A stretch of DNA of 64,000 bases, from positions 353,084 to 417,083 of the forward strand of contig NZ_HG326654.1 in the NCBI RefSeq assembly GCF_000308295.2, given 5' to 3'. A program made the translations under genes and the position numbers. Source of the stretch: Afipia birgiae 34632. Lineage in GTDB: Bacteria; Pseudomonadota; Alphaproteobacteria; Rhizobiales; Xanthobacteraceae. Below, one piece after another: positions 1 to 8,197 of the stretch (position 1 is the first letter of the stretch; each line of letters starts with the position of its first letter). The notes under the pieces are model-generated. The model did not search any database. It worked only from the letters and a program-made list of their open reading frames with translations, and had not been told where the DNA came from.

Positions 1-104
1 AAATCCAGAGTCGTTACGTCATTGGACGTCAGCGCCTTTTCGTAAGCCGCGAAGGCCTTGCTGACTTCCGCAACGACATCCGGCAAATCGACTTCTAGCG
101 TCAT
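1..104 (-). CDS. AtzH-like / HpxZ-like protein (DUF3225), N-terminal part only
   Basis: The reverse strand opens with ATG at 102-104 and reads MTLEVDLPDVVAEVSKAFAAYEKAL before running off the window edge. This is the N-terminus typical of the small AtzH/HpxZ family (DUF3225, SnoaL-like fold), which accompanies AtzE-type amidases in ureide, oxalurate and cyanurate breakdown. It begins just downstream of the stop of the amidase remnant (stop at 107-109), the usual gene order for this pair. Only about 34 residues are visible, so the family assignment rests on the N-terminal motif and the amidase neighbour; the biochemical role is inferred. Confidence 0.6.
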   Translation of the reverse strand, partial: MTLEVDLPDVVAEVSKAFAAYEKALTSNDVTTLD

Positions 105-106
105 TT

Positions 107-595
107 TCAGAAACCTTTGGGACGCGGTGCGCTCACGATGCCGGCTTGTTCCAGAGTGTGAGCAACGCGCAACGCAATATCCTCGCGCCAGGGCGCTGCA
201 ATCACCTGTATACCTATCGGCATTGGATCAAGCGGCACCGGCACCGCTACGACGGGAAGCCCGATGAATGAAATCGGCTGGGTGTGTATTCCGATGTTGG
301 GCCGGACCGGCATTTCTACTCCATCCAAAACGAAGGCCGCCTGACCTATTTTTGGCGCCATGCAAGACGTCGATGGGCCAGAATCACATCAACGGTCTTG
401 AATAATTCCATGACACGCGCCTTGTACCAACGGCGAAATTTCTGTGCACGATCAACGAATGCCGAGGGAATCATCGCTCCCGCAAGAAGGCGGTCACGCA
501 CCGCCGGATCGAAATCATTTCGGCCTGGTCCGCAACCGGCGCGTATCGCATGCGTCACCAGCGCCGCCGCGTTCGCAGCGACTGGATGACCAACA
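107..595 (-). pseudogene. AtzE/GatA-type amidase remnant (5' truncated, frameshifted)
   Basis: Two overlapping minus-strand frames together spell the C-terminal third of an AtzE-like amidase. The upstream frame carries FDPAVRDRLLAGAMIP, RAQKFRRWYKARVMELFKTVDVILA. The downstream frame carries APKIGQ, the conserved GIHTQPISFIGLP segment and MPIGIQVIA, ending at 107. The frame changes near 360, where one missing base in the A-P codons would restore continuity. The amidase signature region with the Ser-cisSer-Lys triad is absent: the sequence stops matching near 595, where the neighbouring esterase gene ends. It therefore cannot encode an active enzyme. The pairing with the AtzH-like gene suggests an ancestral ureide or amide hydrolysis operon. 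Confidence 0.75.
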
Positions 596-1540
596 CTATC
601 CAATCGTCCTGAGCCAATTTCCGATTTCGCGCATTGCGTCATTCGCTTTCGGGAGCAGCTTACCCATGGTGATGAATCCATGGAATTGACCGGGATATGT
701 CCGGTGCATCACCGGCACACCTGCATCCTTAAGGCGCTTTCCAAACTCATCGCCTTCGTCCCTCAGAGGATCGGCGCCTGCCGTCAACACAAACGCAGGT
801 GGCAATCCTACGAGATTTTCCGCTCGCGCTGGAGATGCCCGCCAGTCGTCGATTCCGGTGGCGCCGTTGAGATAGTGATCGCGAAACCACCGGATCGCTG
901 AATGCGTCAGCAATGCGCTGGTCTCGGGCTCGCTATGCGAAGGGTGCGTCATCGCAAAATCGGTCGCCGGATAGATCAGGACCTGACCTGCAATTTTCGG
1001 CCCCGCAGCCCGTGCATTGATTGATACAACGGCCGCAAGGTTGCCGCCTGCGCTATCGCCGCCCACGAGCAACCGCGCGGCATCGATCCCCAGTGAGAGA
1101 GCATTGTTCGAAATCCATTCCGTCGCGGCAATCGCGTCATCGACCGCCGCCGGAAACCGATGCTCAGGCGCCAGTCGATAGTCTACCGAGACCACAATGA
1201 GTTGACCTTCATGGGCCAACGTTCGGCAAACCACGTCATGCGAGTCGAGATCGCCGATCACCCAGCCGCCGCCATGGAAGAAGACCAGACACGGCGCGAG
1301 GCCGTCGGTCTGTCGCAGCTTCAATGGTTTGTAGAGCCGTGCGGGAATTGGTCCGGCCGGCCCCGGTATCGTCAAGGATTCCGTTGAAGCAATTTGAGGC
1401 GGCTCAGGATTGGAGACGACACGACCTGCCAAATACATCTGGCGGGCCTCCACCGGTGACAGCGTTTCATACGGCGGACGTCCAGCCTCACGAAAGGCAT
1501 GGAGAACGGCGGCGGCATCGGGATCGAGTGTAACTGGCAT
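596..1540 (-). CDS. alpha/beta hydrolase fold-3 esterase (hormone-sensitive-lipase family)
   Basis: A 314-residue esterase of usual family length. The oxyanion-hole motif HGGGW is at residues 89-93, the nucleophile elbow GDSAG places Ser163, and the rest of the triad is predicted at Asp257 (GADPLRDE) and His287 (QFHGF). The ATG at 1538-1540 was chosen over an upstream in-frame ATG because GGGGAGGA lies directly before it and homology begins there. The enzyme should hydrolyse short-chain carboxylic esters in the cytoplasm; its natural substrate is unknown. Its 3' end coincides with the break point of the amidase remnant, so the two genes were joined by a deletion. Confidence 0.88.
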   Translation of the reverse strand: MPVTLDPDAAAVLHAFREAGRPPYETLSPVEARQMYLAGRVVSNPEPPQIASTESLTIPGPAGPIPARLYKPLKLRQTDGLAPCLVFFHGGGWVIGDLDSHDVVCRTLAHEGQLIVVSVDYRLAPEHRFPAAVDDAIAATEWISNNALSLGIDAARLLVGGDSAGGNLAAVVSINARAAGPKIAGQVLIYPATDFAMTHPSHSEPETSALLTHSAIRWFRDHYLNGATGIDDWRASPARAENLVGLPPAFVLTAGADPLRDEGDEFGKRLKDAGVPVMHRTYPGQFHGFITMGKLLPKANDAMREIGNWLRTIG

Positions 1541-1650
1541 GATCCTCCCCAAGATTCCTGCGGGCGTTGTGACCGTCTTTCCGGGAATTGTTAACCCGCG
1601 ATTTGGCTGCTGTCGACGCTGCCGGGCAGAATACCCAATCAGCCGATACC

Positions 1651-1691
1651 GCAAAAAGAAGACGGCGCTGCACGCGAGGTGCAGCGCCGTC
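1651..1691 (-). terminator. Rho-independent terminator after the RidA-like gene
   Basis: A perfect 13-bp inverted repeat (1661-1673 with 1679-1691, GACGGCGCTGCAC and its complement) has a 5-base loop. Read on the minus strand it is followed by TTCTTTTTGC. It lies about 95 bp past the stop of the 1785-2543 gene and upstream of the esterase. The remaining 1541-1784 sequence holds no recognisable gene. Confidence 0.75.
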
Positions 1692-1784
1692 GGTAATTCG
1701 TGAACTGGTTTGATATCTGCTCTTTTGGCGACCGACTAGGCCGACCCTGTTCAAGGGTGACGCCGTAAGAACGTAGACCCAGGT

Positions 1785-2543
1785 TCAAACCTCGATCACA
1801 CGCTCCGTATGAATGCGGCGGCAATCCATTTCATACTCAAGATCCTGTACCGGAGGCCGGTTCAAGTGCCATGTCAGGCCCTGCCGGAAAATGCCCCGCT
1901 TGCCGAGTTCGCTTTCGATAAACGGGAAGATATCGTGGACGGTGTAAAGCTGCGTCGCCGTGAGCTGGCTCCAGTCACCACCGAACGCACCCATGCGCCG
2001 TTCCATCTCGCCCAGAACCCATTTCGCCTTCTCCAACATTGCTTCGGGCGAGATATCCCCGAGACGTACGGCATGATCGCGATAATTTCCCTTGCCTTCA
2101 GGCGCCTCTCCGCTTCCGGCTACAACGAAGGACGTCGGCGCATTTGCCGCGACAACAGTGTAGGAAAAGGCGTAAAAACTGGGCGTCGATGGCGGATTGA
2201 TTTTCGGACAGACGTTGCTGCGCGCCACCGGGTTGTCGGCACCATCCCGCATCACCCTCCAATCCTTCAGAAAGCCGGTGTACTCCGCGTTGAAGCTAAC
2301 GAATCCGCTTTCAGTAAAAGGCGCTGGTGAACGCAATTCGCAGGCAGCGAACGCCGACAACGGGCGGCCCGCTGCTTTCAGAACCTGTGCGATCTTTTCG
2401 AATCCCTGGCGCAACGGCACCGGATTCGCGAACCGCACACGCTCGAGCGCAAATCCCGGAAGCGCTCCAACGCCTGCCGAATACTGACTGACACCCGGTA
2501 TGAAACGATAGCCACTGTCGGGCGCTTCAACGGTCTTGATCAT
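1785..2543 (-). CDS. RidA/CnbZ-like family protein
   Basis: A 252-residue cytoplasmic protein without signal peptide or membrane segments. The stretch around residues 48-75 (KIAQVLKAAGRPLSAFAACE) has the feel of RidA/YjgF-type deaminase proteins, followed by a longer C-terminal part with GEMERRMGAFGGDWS and ending NRPPVQDLEYEMDCRR. From memory, close relatives in rhizobia are often labelled CnbZ-type deaminase, but that link is weak. It is transcribed behind livF of the first Liv system (48 bp gap) and ends at a strong terminator, so it probably belongs to that transport/catabolic operon. A role in enamine/imine or amide metabolism is inference. Confidence 0.55.
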   Translation of the reverse strand: MIKTVEAPDSGYRFIPGVSQYSAGVGALPGFALERVRFANPVPLRQGFEKIAQVLKAAGRPLSAFAACELRSPAPFTESGFVSFNAEYTGFLKDWRVMRDGADNPVARSNVCPKINPPSTPSFYAFSYTVVAANAPTSFVVAGSGEAPEGKGNYRDHAVRLGDISPEAMLEKAKWVLGEMERRMGAFGGDWSQLTATQLYTVHDIFPFIESELGKRGIFRQGLTWHLNRPPVQDLEYEMDCRRIHTERVIEV

Positions 2544-2591
2544 GATACCTCTTCTTGCTTCTGAGAATTGAATCGTGGTCTTGGTCTGGGA

Positions 2592-3326
2592 TTATTCTTC
2601 CAGAACGCCGAGATAGGCGTCGCGGATGATCGGATCCGCCAACAGCTCGGTGCCCGAGCCCGATCTGACGATCCGGCCCATATCCATGACGAAGGCCGCA
2701 TGGCACAAATCCAGCGCCGTCGTGACATCCTGCTCGACCAGCAGGATCGACATGCCTTCGGCATTGAGCGTACGCAGTGCGGCGACGAGCTGCTCCACCA
2801 GTAGCGGCGAGAGACCAAGTGACAGTTCGTCAATCATCAGCAGCTTCGGCGCGCTCATCAGACCGCGTCCAATGGCGCACATCTGCTGCTCACCGCCGGA
2901 GAGCGTTGCGGCGGCCTGATTGCGCCGTTCGGACAGTTTTGGAAACGTCGTGTAGACCCTATCCATATCGCGGCTGATCTCGGCGCGCGAAGCTGTGCGC
3001 GAATAGGCGCCCATCAGAAGATTGTCTTCGATGCTCATTGCGCCGAACAGACGCCGGCCTTCCGGTACGTGGACAATACCGCGCGAAAGAATCCGGGCGG
3101 CGCTCGCGCCAGCAAGATCCTCGCCATCGGATCGATAGGAGCCCGACTGAACCGGAATCAAGCCTGACAACGCGCGCATCAGCGTGGTCTTGCCCGCGCC
3201 GTTGGAACCGATCAGCGCGGTGATTTCACCCCTACGCACGGAAAGATCGATGCCCCACAACACCTGCACCTCGCCATAGCCGGCGCGCAGACCTTGCAAT
3301 TCGAGAATGGGAACAGCATCAACCAT
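2592..3326 (-). CDS. livF: Liv-type ABC transporter ATPase LivF (system 1)
   Basis: A 244-residue ATPase with Walker A GSNGAGKTT near residues 38-46, the ABC signature LSGGEQQM and Walker B LLMIDELSLGLSP, in the LivF variant. It couples ATP hydrolysis at the inner membrane to uptake of branched-chain amino acids or related small amides and organic acids. Its start overlaps the end of livG by a few bases, showing translational coupling. System 1 runs livK-livH-livM-livG-livF and ends with the RidA-like gene. Its substrate-binding gene is destroyed, so the ATPase may now lack a dedicated receptor. Confidence 0.93.
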   Translation of the reverse strand: MVDAVPILELQGLRAGYGEVQVLWGIDLSVRRGEITALIGSNGAGKTTLMRALSGLIPVQSGSYRSDGEDLAGASAARILSRGIVHVPEGRRLFGAMSIEDNLLMGAYSRTASRAEISRDMDRVYTTFPKLSERRNQAAATLSGGEQQMCAIGRGLMSAPKLLMIDELSLGLSPLLVEQLVAALRTLNAEGMSILLVEQDVTTALDLCHAAFVMDMGRIVRSGSGTELLADPIIRDAYLGVLEE

Positions 3327-4068
3327 GGGCGGCAGCCCTCTGGGCGTACTGCTGACCGAGATAGGCTTCCACGACGGACGGATTCTTGATCACATCGCGC
3401 GGCAAACCATCTGCGATCAGCCGCCCGTTGTGCAAGACAACGATCCGCGTACAGACATTCAAGACCACCTTCATAAGATGCTCGATCATCACGATCGTGA
3501 TGCCGCTGGCTGCCAATTCATGAATGAGCCTTGTCGCACGCTCTACCTCTGCGCTGTTCAATCCAGCGTTGACCTCGTCCAGGAACAGGAGCTTCGGCTT
3601 CATCGCCAGCGCCTTTGCGAGCTCAAGCCGCTTGCGCATCGCCAGCGTCAGCGTCGCCGCCGGCTGGTCGGACTGCGCTTCGAGACCAACGAACGCCAGA
3701 CGTTCACGGGCGGACTCGCGGGCCGACTTCAGGCTTTCATTGGGCTGCGAGAACAGCGCGGCGGCGGCGACGTTGTCGAGAGCAGAAAGCTCCGCGAAGG
3801 GCTGCACGATCTGAAAGGTACGGGACAGCCCGAGGCGCGCAGACTGATAAGTCTTCACCCGCGTGATGTCCTGCCCCGCGAATGTCACCGTTCCCGAGCT
3901 TGCCGGGGTGACACCGGTGACGACATTGACCAGCGTGGTCTTGCCGGCGCCATTCGGACCGATCAGGCCGAGCACCTCGCCCTTGTTGATGCCGAGCGAC
4001 ACGTCGCTGAGCGCCTTGAGGCCGCTGAAATGGCGGGAGACGGATTGAAGCCGGAGAATCTCAGACAC
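3319..4068 (-). CDS. livG: Liv-type ABC transporter ATPase LivG (system 1)
   Basis: About 249 residues with Walker A GPNGAGKTT, signature LTLAMRKRLELAKAL (the degenerate LivG form) and Walker B LLFLDEVNAGLN followed by the H-loop in VMIEHLM. A GTG start at 4066-4068 is preferred because GGAGG sits seven bases upstream; an ATG at 4098 would overlap livM by 38 bp. The gene is coupled to livM before it and livF after it. In Walker B the usual E-P-T is E-V-N, a variant common in this subfamily. Confidence 0.92.
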   Translation of the reverse strand: MSEILRLQSVSRHFSGLKALSDVSLGINKGEVLGLIGPNGAGKTTLVNVVTGVTPASSGTVTFAGQDITRVKTYQSARLGLSRTFQIVQPFAELSALDNVAAAALFSQPNESLKSARESARERLAFVGLEAQSDQPAATLTLAMRKRLELAKALAMKPKLLFLDEVNAGLNSAEVERATRLIHELAASGITIVMIEHLMKVVLNVCTRIVVLHNGRLIADGLPRDVIKNPSVVEAYLGQQYAQRAAAHG

Positions 4069-4996
4069 GCTTCGGCCTCCATGAAAGAAGTCGATCACGC
4101 AGCGACATCAACCCGTGCGGAAGGAACAGCAACAGCGCGACGATAAGAACGCCGAGGACGCCGCTGTGGATCTGGATGTAGTTGCGCCAGACCACCTCCT
4201 CCAAGCCGAGATAGACGAGCGCGCCGATGACAACGCCGAGCGGCGAACCGAGCCCACCGATCAGCGCCATCACGATCGGCTTGACCGAGTAGAGAATGTC
4301 GAACACGTCGGACGGGTCAATGTAATGAACCCATGCGGCATAGATGCCACCCGCCGCACTGACGAAGCATGCCGACAGGCCAAACGCGACACTCTTGTAG
4401 AGCGTGGCATTGAGGCCGATCATGTTGGCGGCAGTCTCATTCTGCCGGATACAGGCAAGCCCAAAGCCGAGTTTTGACCCCGAGACGACGAGCACCATCA
4501 AGGCGGTCCCGAGCAGCAACGCCCACATCGCATAGAAGAAGAAGGTTGCGTCCGACATCACGCCAGCAGCGGACGTCAGCGGGATGTTCAGACCCATGCC
4601 ACCCCCGGTGAGATCGGTGGCATTGTTGACGAGTTCGCGAAACACCTCGATCAGCGAAAGGCTGGCGATCGCAAAGTAATGCCCTCGCAGGCGCAGCAGT
4701 GCGGCGCCCAGAAGCGCTGCCACCACGAACGACGCCAGCCATGCGGCGGCAACCGCAACACCAATGGGGACTCCCCGCGACATCAAAACGCCGGTTGTGT
4801 ACGCCCCCAAGCCGAAGAAGGCCGCTGTCGCGAACGATGGATAGCCGGCGAAACCACCGACGATATTCCATGACAAAGCGAGGATCGCGTACATGCAAGC
4901 GATTGTGCCAAGCCTTAGCGCGTAGGCACCGCCAAACATCGGCAATGCGGCGATACAAGCGATCACCACCAGCAGGATCAGATTCGACCGGGTCAT
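4061..4996 (-). CDS. livM: Liv-type ABC transporter permease LivM (system 1)
   Basis: A 311-residue inner-membrane permease with eight or more hydrophobic segments, the LivM-typical GYPSFATAAFFGLGAY and GHYFAIASLS motifs and the cytoplasmic loop GGLGSPLGVVIGA that contacts the ATPases. The stop of livH overlaps its ATG (ATGA). It forms the membrane channel with LivH. The family motif assignment is clear; the substrate is not deducible from the permease. Confidence 0.93.
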   Translation of the reverse strand: MTRSNLILLVVIACIAALPMFGGAYALRLGTIACMYAILALSWNIVGGFAGYPSFATAAFFGLGAYTTGVLMSRGVPIGVAVAAAWLASFVVAALLGAALLRLRGHYFAIASLSLIEVFRELVNNATDLTGGGMGLNIPLTSAAGVMSDATFFFYAMWALLLGTALMVLVVSGSKLGFGLACIRQNETAANMIGLNATLYKSVAFGLSACFVSAAGGIYAAWVHYIDPSDVFDILYSVKPIVMALIGGLGSPLGVVIGALVYLGLEEVVWRNYIQIHSGVLGVLIVALLLFLPHGLMSLRDRLLSWRPKRV

Positions 4997-5859
4997 TCGA
5001 AGCCCTTTCGGCCAAGCAGGCCCTGAGGGCGGACGATCAGGAAGATGATCAGCAAGACGAATGACAACGTCGTCGCATGCGCCGGACCGATCAGCGTCGA
5101 GCCGATGCCTTCGATCAGCGCCAGCAAGATGCCCCCGGCCAGCGCACCGGACACACTGCCAAGGCCGCCGAGCACGCAGACAACGAAGGCCTTTCCGAGA
5201 TAGGCCGTGGAGGTTAGCGGCGAGATCGGAAAGATCAGCGCCATCAGCACGCCGGCGCAGCCGGCCAGTGCTGCACCCAGACCGAAGGCAATCGCGTAGA
5301 TCGATTTAACATCGACACCCATCAGCGTGGCGGCGTCACGATCAAGTCTCACCGCAACGATGGCCCGCCCGACACGCAACCGGCGCAGGATCAGGTAGAG
5401 TACCCCGGTCAACGCCAGCGCAGATGCGGTTGCAATCAGCCGATCGACGGGTACGACGACATCGAACAGCGAGATCGATCCCATCGGCGGTGTCAGTGTC
5501 AACTTCCGGTAATCCGCCTTGAAATAGTAGATCATCGCGTTGTTGAGGATCAGATCGAGGCCGAACGTCAGGGTCAACGTCACCAGCACTGGCGCTGTGA
5601 TCACGCGATTAAGAATGATGCGTTGAATGAGGTAACCGAACGCAAAGAACAACGGTGCCGCGACAAGAAGCGCGTACCACGGCGAGATATGAAGTGACTG
5701 GTAAAGTCCCCAGGCCAGATATGCGCCGAGAACAATGAACGAGCCATGGATCAGGTTGATGACGTTCAGAACGCCCCAAACCAGTGAGAAGCCGATCGCA
5801 ATACATGCGTAAAGGCAGCCCAGTACTAAAGCATTAATCAGAACCTGGGCCGCCAGCAT
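4993..5859 (-). CDS. livH: Liv-type ABC transporter permease LivH (system 1)
   Basis: A 288-residue polytopic permease with LivH hallmarks: N-terminal hydrophobic segment, GVLNVINLIHGSF loop near residue 30, and C-terminal LGGLGSVSGALAGG coupling loop. It begins 38 bp after the stop of the livK remnant and overlaps livM by four bases. It should pair with LivM in the inner membrane. The gene itself appears intact although the binding-protein gene upstream has been cut by an insertion sequence, which may also have removed the original promoter. Confidence 0.93.
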   Translation of the reverse strand: MLAAQVLINALVLGCLYACIAIGFSLVWGVLNVINLIHGSFIVLGAYLAWGLYQSLHISPWYALLVAAPLFFAFGYLIQRIILNRVITAPVLVTLTLTFGLDLILNNAMIYYFKADYRKLTLTPPMGSISLFDVVVPVDRLIATASALALTGVLYLILRRLRVGRAIVAVRLDRDAATLMGVDVKSIYAIAFGLGAALAGCAGVLMALIFPISPLTSTAYLGKAFVVCVLGGLGSVSGALAGGILLALIEGIGSTLIGPAHATTLSFVLLIIFLIVRPQGLLGRKGFE

Positions 5860-5897
5860 GTGGTGTCCTCGCCTCCGCGCCTTGAATCAGCCTTGGA

Positions 5898-6130
5898 TCA
5901 GTTCACGCCGAGCTTGAATTCGCCCTGCTTGATCAGCGCAGGCGAAAGCACGACGGGCTTACCACCCTGAAGCTGGAATACAGGCGGCTCCAGCGAGTTG
6001 ATCTGCCCCGTCGGTCCGAACTTCACGGGTCCGAAGAACGTCATCACATCCAGCTTCGCGAGTTCGTCACGCACCTTGTCCTTGTCAAGCGATCCCGCCT
6101 TCTCGATCGCCTGTCCGTCGTCAGATAATT
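5898..6130 (-). pseudogene. livK: C-terminal remnant of LivK-type substrate-binding protein (system 1)
   Basis: The minus strand reads LSDDGQAIEKAGS, LDKDKVRDELAKLDVMTFFGPVKF, INSLEPPVFQLQGGKPVVL and ends GEFKLGVN-stop at 5898. This is the C-terminal lobe of a periplasmic amino-acid/amide-binding protein of the Leu/Ile/Val family. The match continues right up to 6130, where the terminal repeat of the IS3-family element begins, so the N-terminal roughly 330 residues with the signal peptide are lost. The missing part is not found on the other side of the element. Confidence 0.85.
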
Positions 6131-6185
6131 TGAGACAGATGGCGGGCTGATCTAGCGGAGGCTCTGGCCCATCTCGGTTGACATT

Positions 6186-6538
6186 TTAAGCGGCGGCTTT
6201 GCGATGTAGCAAGCGCCGCTGTTCGATGGTCTTTCGCTTGATCCTTTCTCTCTGCAACAGGACAGTTTGGCCGCGCCCGAAGTAAACGTCGGCGGGGGTG
6301 AGATTGTCCAGGCTCTCGTGGTAGCGGCGATGGTTGTAGCGCTCGACGAAAGCCGCGATCTGGGCTTCGAGATCACCCGGCAGGAAGTAGTTCTCCAGCA
6401 GGATACGGTTCTTGAGCGTCTGGTGCCAGCGCTCGATCTTGCCCTGGGTCTGAGGATGGTTCGGTGCACCGCGGGTGTGATCCATGTCGCGCTCCTGAAG
6501 CCATTGCGCCAGCTCGCCGGCGACGTAGCACGGCCCGT
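6186..6538 (-). pseudogene. IS3-family transposase orfB, C-terminal part
   Basis: Minus-strand reading GPCYVAGELAQWL, NHPQTQGKIERWHQTLK, YNHRRYHESLDNLTPADVY gives the second half of a DDE integrase core; the Glu in KIERWHQ is the expected third catalytic acid. The reading ends upstream exactly where the IS110-family element begins, and the missing first part lies at 8198-8828. The two halves rejoin as S-D-N-G-P-C-Y, the second catalytic Asp segment. Confidence 0.85.
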
Positions 6539-6684
6539 AGCACCTACGGAAGGAATGAGGAGAGGTCACTGAGCAGCGGTGCGCGCAGCCTTTCGCTGCA
6601 AGCGCGCACCGGCTGAGGTGGCCATGGCCGATCAAGGTTTCTCTAGAATGCGAATGTTCACAACCCATTCGGGAGAGACCGACC

Positions 6685-7947
6685 ATGACCAGCCCAAATG
6701 TTATACTCGCCGATGCCGTGTTGGTAGCCATCGATATTGCCAAGGTTTGCAATGAAGTTCTGATCGAGGCTCCGAGCCATAAACGCCGGCGCCGGCTGCC
6801 GGTCCTCAACACCCGTGCGGAGCATGATCGGCTGATTGAGATTCTGCAGACGTATGGCCGACCGGTGGTCTGCGGCTTTGAAGCCACCGGGAACTATCAT
6901 CGTCCCATTGCATGGCGCCTGGCTGAAGCCGGCTTCGAGGTGCGGCTGGTGTCGTCGCTGGCGCTCGCTCGAACTCGGGAGGCCCTGCACAACAGTTGGG
7001 ACAAGAATGACCCCAAGGATGCGCAGGTGATCCTTCACATGCTCAGGATCCAAGCGACGCAGGCCTACCATGATCCGCTGCGCGCTGGCATCAACGATGT
7101 GCAGGAACTGTCGAAGACGCATGAAGCAGTCGCCAGGGCCAAGACCGAGATCCAGCATCGTATCCTGACGCACTACCTGCCGCTGTATTTTCCAGAGATC
7201 GATCGCTTCCGGGGCAACAGCCGCAGCGATTGGTTCTTCGCTTTCCTCGATGCGTTTCCAACGCCGGCAAGTATCACGACGCTAACGAAGGAGGCGTTTG
7301 TGGCCGGAGCCTGGGACGTCGTCGGCCGCAAAGTCAGCAAGACGCAGATTCTAATGGATATTTACGAGACGGCGCGCACATCAATCGGATTGCCGTTGCC
7401 GCTGGATGCCCCTGCTATTCGCATGTTCCGGATGGTCGTCGCCGAAGCACGCAGCCTGATCCGACAACGCAATGAGATCGAGACGCAGGCTGACGAACTG
7501 CTGCGATATAGCCAAGATTATCATCTCCTGCGGCAGATCCCGGGTATCGGGCCGATCAATGCGCTGACGATCATTGCCGAGGCTGGAGATCTTCGCCGCT
7601 TCCATCATCATCGCCAGTTTCTTAAATTCTGCGGACTGGATCTTTCGACACAGCAGTCAGGCCAGTATCGAGGCCAGACCCGCCTTTCCAAGTTCGGCAA
7701 TGCGCGACTGCGCCGCACCCTGTGGATCGCCGGACAGGTCGCCATCCGCCAGCGCGAGAACGGATTCCGGCACAAGTTCGAACGCTACATCGCGAGAGAT
7801 CGCGACAATCCCGATCTGCGCCGCAAGGCGATGACCGCTATTACCGCCAAGATGGCGCGTGTCGTCCACGCCGTCGTCAAAGGCGGTTCCGACTACCGGC
7901 CCTTCGTTGAGGGGCGGGTGCCAGGTGGAAGAACCTCTGTCAGTTAG
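6685..7947 (+). CDS. IS110-family (IS1111-type) transposase
   Basis: A 420-residue transposase with the N-terminal DEDD RuvC-like domain: Asp17 (AIDIAK), Glu66 (FEATGNYH), Asp109 and Asp112 (NDPKDA). The C-terminal Tnp20 domain has IPGIGPINALTIIAEAGD near 285-302, and a conserved Ser in QQSGQYRG at 325 is the predicted second active-site nucleophile. GGGAGA precedes the ATG. The family performs RNA-guided recombination using a small RNA from the element's own non-coding region, established for IS110/IS1111 relatives. All key residues are present, so this copy may be active. Confidence 0.93.
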   Translation: MTSPNVILADAVLVAIDIAKVCNEVLIEAPSHKRRRRLPVLNTRAEHDRLIEILQTYGRPVVCGFEATGNYHRPIAWRLAEAGFEVRLVSSLALARTREALHNSWDKNDPKDAQVILHMLRIQATQAYHDPLRAGINDVQELSKTHEAVARAKTEIQHRILTHYLPLYFPEIDRFRGNSRSDWFFAFLDAFPTPASITTLTKEAFVAGAWDVVGRKVSKTQILMDIYETARTSIGLPLPLDAPAIRMFRMVVAEARSLIRQRNEIETQADELLRYSQDYHLLRQIPGIGPINALTIIAEAGDLRRFHHHRQFLKFCGLDLSTQQSGQYRGQTRLSKFGNARLRRTLWIAGQVAIRQRENGFRHKFERYIARDRDNPDLRRKAMTAITAKMARVVHAVVKGGSDYRPFVEGRVPGGRTSVS

Positions 7948-8196
7948 GGCCGTGAGGGCATCGCTTCGATGACCCTGTAGATAATGTTCGGGTCTTCCAC
8001 CTGGATCAGAAGCTCGTGTTGAGGACGGTGAGGGCCGCAATCGGCGTACCCTGGTTTGCTATGGACGAGATCTTTTCCTTTACTCGTGGAAGCCGCCTGG
8101 TTCGACCATGCAACTTGACGAGCGTCATGCTGCGAGAGCATGCTGGCGTACAGAGAGACTTTTGACTGTCCTCTCTATTTCCTTCCGCTCTTAGGA
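7948..8196 (+). ncRNA. candidate guide (bridge/seek) RNA region of the IS1111-type element
   Basis: This 249-bp stretch between the transposase stop and the right end of the element has no credible reading frame. In IS1111-type elements the targeting RNA is encoded in the non-coding region downstream of the transposase, so its position and length fit. It contains short self-complementary stretches, for example GCATG...CATGC around 8130-8145, but I could not fold it fully. The RNA boundaries are unknown; the call rests on family knowledge and layout rather than on a recognised sequence. Confidence 0.4.
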
Positions 8197-8197
8197 C

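Larger units (their letters stand above)
6539..8196 (+). mobile_element. IS110-family element, IS1111-type, inserted in IS3 orfB
   Basis: The borders were deduced by reconstructing the interrupted orfB: sequence left of 6538 (CGGCCCGT) continues at 8197 (CGTTGTCGG) with a 3-base overlap CGT. Subterminal inverted repeats lie about 8 bp inside each end: CGGAAGGAATGAGGAGAGGTC at 6547-6567 and the complement of CGGAAGGAAATAGAGAGGAC at 8168-8187. Subterminal rather than terminal repeats, and a long non-coding stretch downstream of the transposase (7948-8196, 249 bp), are IS1111-group features. The element encodes one intact transposase and appears complete. Confidence 0.8.

Noticed and set aside
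3307-4146. Long plus-strand frame over livG of system 1
   Set aside because: Shadow of a gene with clear ABC ATPase motifs in the opposite strand; no start signal.
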